DNA of 64,000 nucleotides from DATKCA01 sp035544675 (GTDB lineage Bacteria > Acidobacteriota > Thermoanaerobaculia > Gp7-AA8). Location: the NCBI GenBank assembly GCA_035544675.1, contig DATKCA010000190.1, forward strand, positions 1-64,000, written 5' to 3'. Under the pieces are notes generated by a model. It had not been told where the DNA came from and ran no database searches. It worked only from the letters and a program-made list of their open reading frames with translations. This document shows, piece by piece, positions 59,941 through 64,000 of this stretch. Each line of letters begins with the position of its first letter. The stretch's first letter is position 1. The translations under genes were made by a program, and so were the position numbers.

Positions 59941-61863
59941 ATGCCTCGACTACTCGACTCCATCAATTCCCCCGTTGACCTCCGGAAGCTCGACGCGAAC
60001 CAGCTTCCCCAGGTCGCGGAAGAGATCCGCGAAACGATCATCGACGTCGTCTCCCGCGTGGGCGGCCACTTCGGCGGAAACCTCGGCATCGTCGAGCTGA
60101 CGCTGGCGCTGCACTACGTCTTCGACACGCCGATTGATCAGATCGTCTTCGACACCGGCCACCAGAGCTATCCGCACAAGCTCCTGACGGGGCGGCGCGA
60201 TCTCTTCCACACGATCCGCCAGCACAACGGCATCTCCGGCTTCTGCAAGCGGGAGGAGTCCGAATACGACGTCTTCAACGCCGGACACGCGTCGACGTCG
60301 ATCTCCGCAGCGCTGGGAATCGCGGTGGCTCGCGACTTCCGCAAGGAAGACTACCGCGTGGTGGCCATCATCGGAGACGGCGCGCTCTCCGGCGGACTCG
60401 CTCTGGAAGGGCTCAACCAGGCCGGACACCTGAAGCGCAAGCTGCTCATCGTCCTCAACGACAATGACATGTCGATCTCGACGAACGTCGGCGCCATGTC
60501 CGGCTATCTCAACTCGATCATCAAAGGGCAGCGCTACAACCAGATGAAGGATCTGGCCAAGGGCGTCATGGACCGCATTCCGGTGATCGGAGGAAAGCTG
60601 CACGACTTCGCCTCGGACATGGAGCAGGTCGTCAAGCACATGGTCGTCCCCGGCACGCTCTTCGAGGAGCTCGGCTTCAAATACCTCGGACCTTACGACG
60701 GACACGATCTGGACCTGCTGCTGGAGCTGTTCGAAGAGCACAAGGACTACGACGGGCCGCTGCTTCTTCACGTCATCTCGAAGAAAGGCAAGGGATACGT
60801 GCCGGCGGAAGACAAGCCGATCTGGTCGCACGGGGTGACGCCGTTCGACATCGGATCGGGCGAGGTGAAGAAGTCGGACAAGCCGGCGCCGCCGACCTAC
60901 ACAGGAGTCTTCGCCGAGTCATTGATCAAACTGGCCGAGGCGAATCCGAAGATCGTGGCGATCACAGCGGCGATGCCGGAGGGCACGGGTCTCGACAAGT
61001 TCGGGAAGAAGTTCCCGGAGCGCATGTTCGACGTCGGCATTGCCGAGGAGCACGCCGTCACATTCTCCGGCGGTCTGGCGACGCAGGGCATGAAGCCGGT
61101 CGCGGCGATCTACTCGACGTTCCTGCAGCGCGCGTTCGACCAGGTCTTCCACGACGTCACGATCATGGATCTGCCCGTGGTCTTCGCGCTCGACCGCGGC
61201 GGCATCGCCGGCGCGGACGGGCCGACGCATCACGGTATCTACGACATGGCCTACCTGCGGATCTTCCCCAACATGGTGTGCATGGCACCGAAGGACGAGA
61301 ACGAGCTGCGCCACATGCTGAAGACGGCGTTCGAGACCGGGCATCCGACCTCGCTGCGCTATCCGCGCGGCAACGGCGTCGGGGTGGAGATGGACCCGGA
61401 GATGAAGTCGCTGCCGGTGGGCAAGGGCGAGGTGATGCGCGAGGGGGGTGATGTGGCCATCTTCGCCATCGGCATCGAGGTCTGGCCGTCCGTTCACGCC
61501 GCCGAGGCTCTGGCTCGCGAGGGCATTCAGGCCGCTGTCATCAACGCGCGGTTCATCAAACCGCTCGATGAAGAGCTCGTTGCACGTTACTGCACGCCCG
61601 GGGCGAAGGTCGTCACGGTCGAGGAAGGCTCGCTGGCCGGCGGATTCGGATCCGCGATCATGGAGAAGGCACAGGAGCTGGGCATCGACGGCGTGAAGTT
61701 CCACCGCATCGGGATCCCGGACGAATACGTTCACCATGGCACGCAGGACGTTCTGCGCGCGCAGTACGACCTGCATGCGGAAGGGATTGCGCGCCGGGTG
61801 CGCGATTTCGTGGCCGGACATCGCGACGCCGAGGCCCTGCCGCGGATCTCCGCACGGAAGTGA
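59941..61863 (+). CDS. dxs: 1-deoxy-D-xylulose-5-phosphate synthase
   Basis: 640 residues. TPP-binding GDGALSGGLALEGLNQAG...LNDNDMSIS, FDTGHQSYPHKLLTGR, KGKGYVPAE, and the pyrimidine-domain DVGIAEEHAVTFSGGLA and DRGGIAGADGPTHHG. First step of the MEP pathway to isoprenoids. It follows the polyprenyl synthase gene by 24 bases and precedes tlyA. Confidence 0.97.
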   Translation: MPRLLDSINSPVDLRKLDANQLPQVAEEIRETIIDVVSRVGGHFGGNLGIVELTLALHYVFDTPIDQIVFDTGHQSYPHKLLTGRRDLFHTIRQHNGISGFCKREESEYDVFNAGHASTSISAALGIAVARDFRKEDYRVVAIIGDGALSGGLALEGLNQAGHLKRKLLIVLNDNDMSISTNVGAMSGYLNSIIKGQRYNQMKDLAKGVMDRIPVIGGKLHDFASDMEQVVKHMVVPGTLFEELGFKYLGPYDGHDLDLLLELFEEHKDYDGPLLLHVISKKGKGYVPAEDKPIWSHGVTPFDIGSGEVKKSDKPAPPTYTGVFAESLIKLAEANPKIVAITAAMPEGTGLDKFGKKFPERMFDVGIAEEHAVTFSGGLATQGMKPVAAIYSTFLQRAFDQVFHDVTIMDLPVVFALDRGGIAGADGPTHHGIYDMAYLRIFPNMVCMAPKDENELRHMLKTAFETGHPTSLRYPRGNGVGVEMDPEMKSLPVGKGEVMREGGDVAIFAIGIEVWPSVHAAEALAREGIQAAVINARFIKPLDEELVARYCTPGAKVVTVEEGSLAGGFGSAIMEKAQELGIDGVKFHRIGIPDEYVHHGTQDVLRAQYDLHAEGIARRVRDFVAGHRDAEALPRISARK

Positions 61864-61866
61864 TGC

Positions 61867-61920
61867 GGGAGCGGCGGCCGTGCCGGCCGCCTCTCGCCGC
61901 GCGGCAGCGCGGCGCTCCAC
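61867..61920. repeat. GGAGCGGCG palindromic repeat
   Basis: GGGAGCGGCGGCCGTGCCGG leads, and GCGCGGCGCTCCAC closes, an imperfect palindrome between dxs and tlyA. It shares its left arm with the insert in the methyltransferase gene at 39734. Confidence 0.65.
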
Positions 61921-61930
61921 CGGATCTCGC

Positions 61931-62707
61931 ATGAATCGCTCACGCACCCGTCTGGACATCGCCCTCGTCGAGCGCGGTCTGGTCGACTCCCGCTCCAGGG
62001 CGCAGTCGCTGATCATGGCCCGGCGCGTCATGGTGAACGACGTCTACGCCGACAAGCCGGGATCGCAGGTGTTTCCCGACGACGTGGTCCGCGTCGTGGA
62101 GCTGGAACATCCGTGGGTGGGTCGCGGCGGGATGAAGCTCGCGCACGCCCTCCAGGAGTTCGGCATCGACGTGCGTGACCGCGTCTGCGCCGACATCGGC
62201 GCGTCGACGGGCGGATTCACCGACGTGCTCCTCACGGGCGGCGCGCGGAAGGTGTACGCGATCGACGTCGGCTACGGCCAGCTCGATCAGTCTCTGCGCA
62301 ACGACCCGCGCGTGGAGAACCGCGAGAAGGTCAACGCCCGGTTTCTCAGCGCGGTCGACTTCGATGAGCCGATCGATCTCGTCTGCGTCGACGTCTCATT
62401 CATCCCGCTCAGGCTCATCCTCCCGCCGGTGGCCACGTTCCTGACCGGCCACCTCGTCGCGCTGATCAAGCCGCAGTTCGAAGTCGGGAAGGGTGAGGTG
62501 GGGAAGGGCGGTATCGTCCGCGACGACGCGAAACGGCAGGCTGCGGTCGAGGCCGTCGTGGCGTTCGCGCGCGAGAGCGGCTTCGATGTGAAGCGCGTCA
62601 TCGAGAGCCCGGTGAAGGGGGCGGAGGGGAATGTCGAGTTCCTCATGCACGCAACGACAGGTAGTCGCGCAGCCCCTCCCGCCACGAGTCCGGCTTCACA
62701 CCCGTGA
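61931..62707 (+). CDS. tlyA: TlyA-family rRNA methyltransferase / hemolysin
   Basis: 258 residues: an S4 RNA-binding domain (RTRLDIALVERGLVDSRSRAQSLIMARRVMVN), then an FtsJ-like methyltransferase (VCADIGASTGGFTDVLLTGGARKVYAIDVGYGQL; VDVSFIPLRLILP; LIKPQFEVGKGEVGKGGIVRD). Probably 2'-O-methylates 16S/23S rRNA. The last 65 bases overlap the convergent rfbD gene, giving an unusual tail (GSRAAPPATSPASHP). Confidence 0.93.
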   Translation: MNRSRTRLDIALVERGLVDSRSRAQSLIMARRVMVNDVYADKPGSQVFPDDVVRVVELEHPWVGRGGMKLAHALQEFGIDVRDRVCADIGASTGGFTDVLLTGGARKVYAIDVGYGQLDQSLRNDPRVENREKVNARFLSAVDFDEPIDLVCVDVSFIPLRLILPPVATFLTGHLVALIKPQFEVGKGEVGKGGIVRDDAKRQAAVEAVVAFARESGFDVKRVIESPVKGAEGNVEFLMHATTGSRAAPPATSPASHP

Positions 62708-63488
62708 TGCGCTCGTAGCGCTCCGTCGAGAGCACCGAGTACGCGGGGCGCCGGGCCGGCCGCGGGAACTCGTCCGTGGAAACCGGCTTGACCTCCACGC
62801 CCGCGCCGCTCTCCTCGACGATGGCCCGGGCCAAGTCGTACCACGTGCATTCCGGCTCGTCCGCGTAGTGCACGATCCCGCGCGCGTTCTCATGCTGCAC
62901 CAGCCGGATGATGGCGCGGGCCAGATGCCGCGTGTACGTCGGACGCCCGCGCTGGTCGTTGACCACGCGCAGCGGATTCGTTCCCTTGAGAGTCTGGTTG
63001 CGGATGGCCTCGACGAAGTTCGGCCCGTTCACTCCGAAGAGCCAGGCCGTGCGCACGATGAGATGCTGCCTGGCGTGCGTCGCGGCCGTCTCGCCGAGCA
63101 GCTTGGAACGGCCGTATGCGGAGATCGGAGCGGCCGGGTCGTTGACCTCGTACGGTGTCCCCTTCTTCCCGTCGAACACGAAGTCGGTGGAGATCTGGGT
63201 CAGGAGCGCGCCGGCTGCATTGGCCGACTCGGCCAGGAACTCGACCGCCGAGCCGTTGATCGCATTGGCGAGATGCTGGTTTGTTTCCGCATCGTCGACC
63301 TTCGTGTACGCGGCGCAGTTGACGATGATCGACGGTCGCACCTCGCGGACCGCGGCGTCGACCAGCCGGCAGTCCGCGATGTCCAGTTCCTGTTTCGAGA
63401 AGGCGACGACGTCGGCGTCGCGCGAGGTGAGCTCCTCCGTGAGATCGGCGCCCACCATGCCGGTGGCGCCGGTGACCAACCACCGCAT
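62643..63488 (-). CDS. rfbD: dTDP-4-dehydrorhamnose reductase
   Basis: 281 residues of the extended SDR fold: MRWLVTGATGMVGADL, NCAAYTKVDDAE, STDFVFDGKKGTPYEVND, YGRSKLLGE (Y-x3-K). Last step of dTDP-L-rhamnose synthesis; the other rml genes are absent. The start overlaps the tatA stop (TGATG). Its 3' end overlaps tlyA. Confidence 0.93.
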   Translation of the reverse strand: MRWLVTGATGMVGADLTEELTSRDADVVAFSKQELDIADCRLVDAAVREVRPSIIVNCAAYTKVDDAETNQHLANAINGSAVEFLAESANAAGALLTQISTDFVFDGKKGTPYEVNDPAAPISAYGRSKLLGETAATHARQHLIVRTAWLFGVNGPNFVEAIRNQTLKGTNPLRVVNDQRGRPTYTRHLARAIIRLVQHENARGIVHYADEPECTWYDLARAIVEESGAGVEVKPVSTDEFPRPARRPAYSVLSTERYERITGVKPDSWREGLRDYLSLRA

Positions 63489-63673
63489 CAGTCGTCTTTT
63501 TTCTCGTCCAGGGGAGTCTTGTCGCTCTTGCCCTTGCTCAAACCGTCGCGAAAGTTGGAGATGCCTTCACCCAGGCCACGCCCCAGCTGGGGGAGCCGGG
63601 TGGCGCCGAAGATGACGATGATGATGACGAGAATGACGAGAAGTTCCGGTAAACCCAATCCACCGATCAACAT
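63488..63673 (-). CDS. tatA: Sec-independent translocase TatA/TatE
   Basis: 61 residues: one helix (LPELLVILVIIIVIF) then the amphipathic FGATRLPQLGRGLGEGISNFRDGL and an acidic tail. A single-gene TatA; tatBC are not in view. GGAGG upstream of the ATG. Transcribed with rfbD and divergent from uvrD. Confidence 0.93.
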   Translation of the reverse strand: MLIGGLGLPELLVILVIIIVIFGATRLPQLGRGLGEGISNFRDGLSKGKSDKTPLDEKKDD

Positions 63674-63797
63674 GAAGCCTCCGTGTGAGCGCTAGTCTAT
63701 CCCGACCCTGCGTAACCGCGCTTTCCGGGAGAGAATTCGCTGCCATCGCGATGGCGTTTCGATACCGCTTGCACCATAGACTTGATCACAACCGGGC

Positions 63798-64000
63798 ATG
63801 ATCGACCTCACAGGACTCAACCCCAGACAACGCGATGCAGTCACACACGGGGCGGGCCCGCTCCTGGTCCTGGCCGGAGCCGGGTCGGGGAAGACGCGGG
63901 TGATCACGTACCGGATCGCGTACCTGATTGGCGAGCTGGGCCTTTCACCCTCGCGCCTCCTGGCCGTCACGTTCACGAACAAAGCCGCCAACGAGATGCT
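63798..64000 (+). CDS. uvrD: UvrD/PcrA-family DNA helicase, N-terminal fragment
   Basis: 67 codons to the window edge: MIDLTGLNPRQRDAVTHGAGPLLVLAGAGSGKTRVI (Q motif and Walker A) and AVTFTNKAANEM (motif Ia). The rest is outside. UvrD and PcrA cannot be separated at this length. ATG at 63798; no strong Shine-Dalgarno seen. Confidence 0.93.
   Translation, partial: MIDLTGLNPRQRDAVTHGAGPLLVLAGAGSGKTRVITYRIAYLIGELGLSPSRLLAVTFTNKAANEM

Overview
The window is high-GC DNA from a Gram-negative bacterium with outer-membrane lipid A/Kdo/heptose genes. Acidobacteriota is the most likely phylum. I infer this from gene content (a giant secreted protein built of carboxypeptidase-regulatory-like repeats, secreted proteases with acidobacterial-style C-terminal modules, Ku/LigD repair) and from intergenic repeats; no rRNA or marker comparison was possible. 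Coding density is very high, many genes overlap by 1-4 bases, and GTG/TTG starts are common. I recognised no tRNA, rRNA, CRISPR array, prophage or transposase. No gene-free gap exceeds 300 bases; the largest gaps hold repeats.

Layout. 1-1000: Ku/LigD end-joining pair (ligD runs off the left edge). 1.1-7.1 kb: CHASE3 histidine kinase, secreted zinc metalloprotease, orphan gene. 7.2-12.6 kb: giant secreted repeat protein, a lipoprotein and a TIGR02757 protein. 12.8-17.0 kb: PDZ-containing membrane histidine kinase plus NtrC-type sigma-54 activator. 17.2-24.8 kb: small membrane protein, secreted M14 peptidase coupled to a MEMO1-family gene, glycogen synthase, a small ORF coupled to free-methionine-R-sulfoxide reductase, a MerR regulator, and a Cys-rich membrane protein. 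24.9-28.9 kb (minus): waaA-lpxK-lpxL-type-heptosyltransferase operon for lipid A/inner core. 29.0-30.3 kb: hflX. 30.4-34.2 kb: lysine 2,3-aminomutase, two ATP-grasp ligases and a GNAT acetyltransferase, translationally coupled and running straight into the heme operon (ccsA/hemX-like, hemA, hemC, cobA-hemD fusion; 34.2-38.7 kb). 38.8-43.8 kb: methyltransferase, membrane glycosyltransferase with a periplasmic module, phosphopantetheinyl transferase. 43.8-45.6 kb: a 1.8-kb islet with one secreted-protein gene, flanked by a ~143-bp direct repeat. 45.6-51.1 kb: exported helical-repeat protein, fmt, rsmB, GH15 glycosidase, HU. 51.1-53.1 kb (minus): dgt-like and PuuD-like genes. 53.2-56.6 kb: SDR, alr, mlaE, mlaF. 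56.7-62.7 kb: xseA, exported pcm, xseB, polyprenyl synthase, dxs, tlyA. 62.6-63.7 kb (minus): rfbD and tatA. A uvrD/pcrA start runs off the right edge.

The most notable structures are: (1) the KamA/ATP-grasp/ATP-grasp/GNAT cassette, which looks like a beta-lysine peptide pathway I cannot name; (2) intergenic arrays of several different 7-base units, mostly placed as inverted pairs between convergent genes and supplying the stop codons of four genes; (3) the islet flanked by a duplicated gene 3' end; (4) palindromic repeats inserted in frame inside coding genes; and (5) a secreted C-terminal module shared by a protease and a glycosyltransferase.
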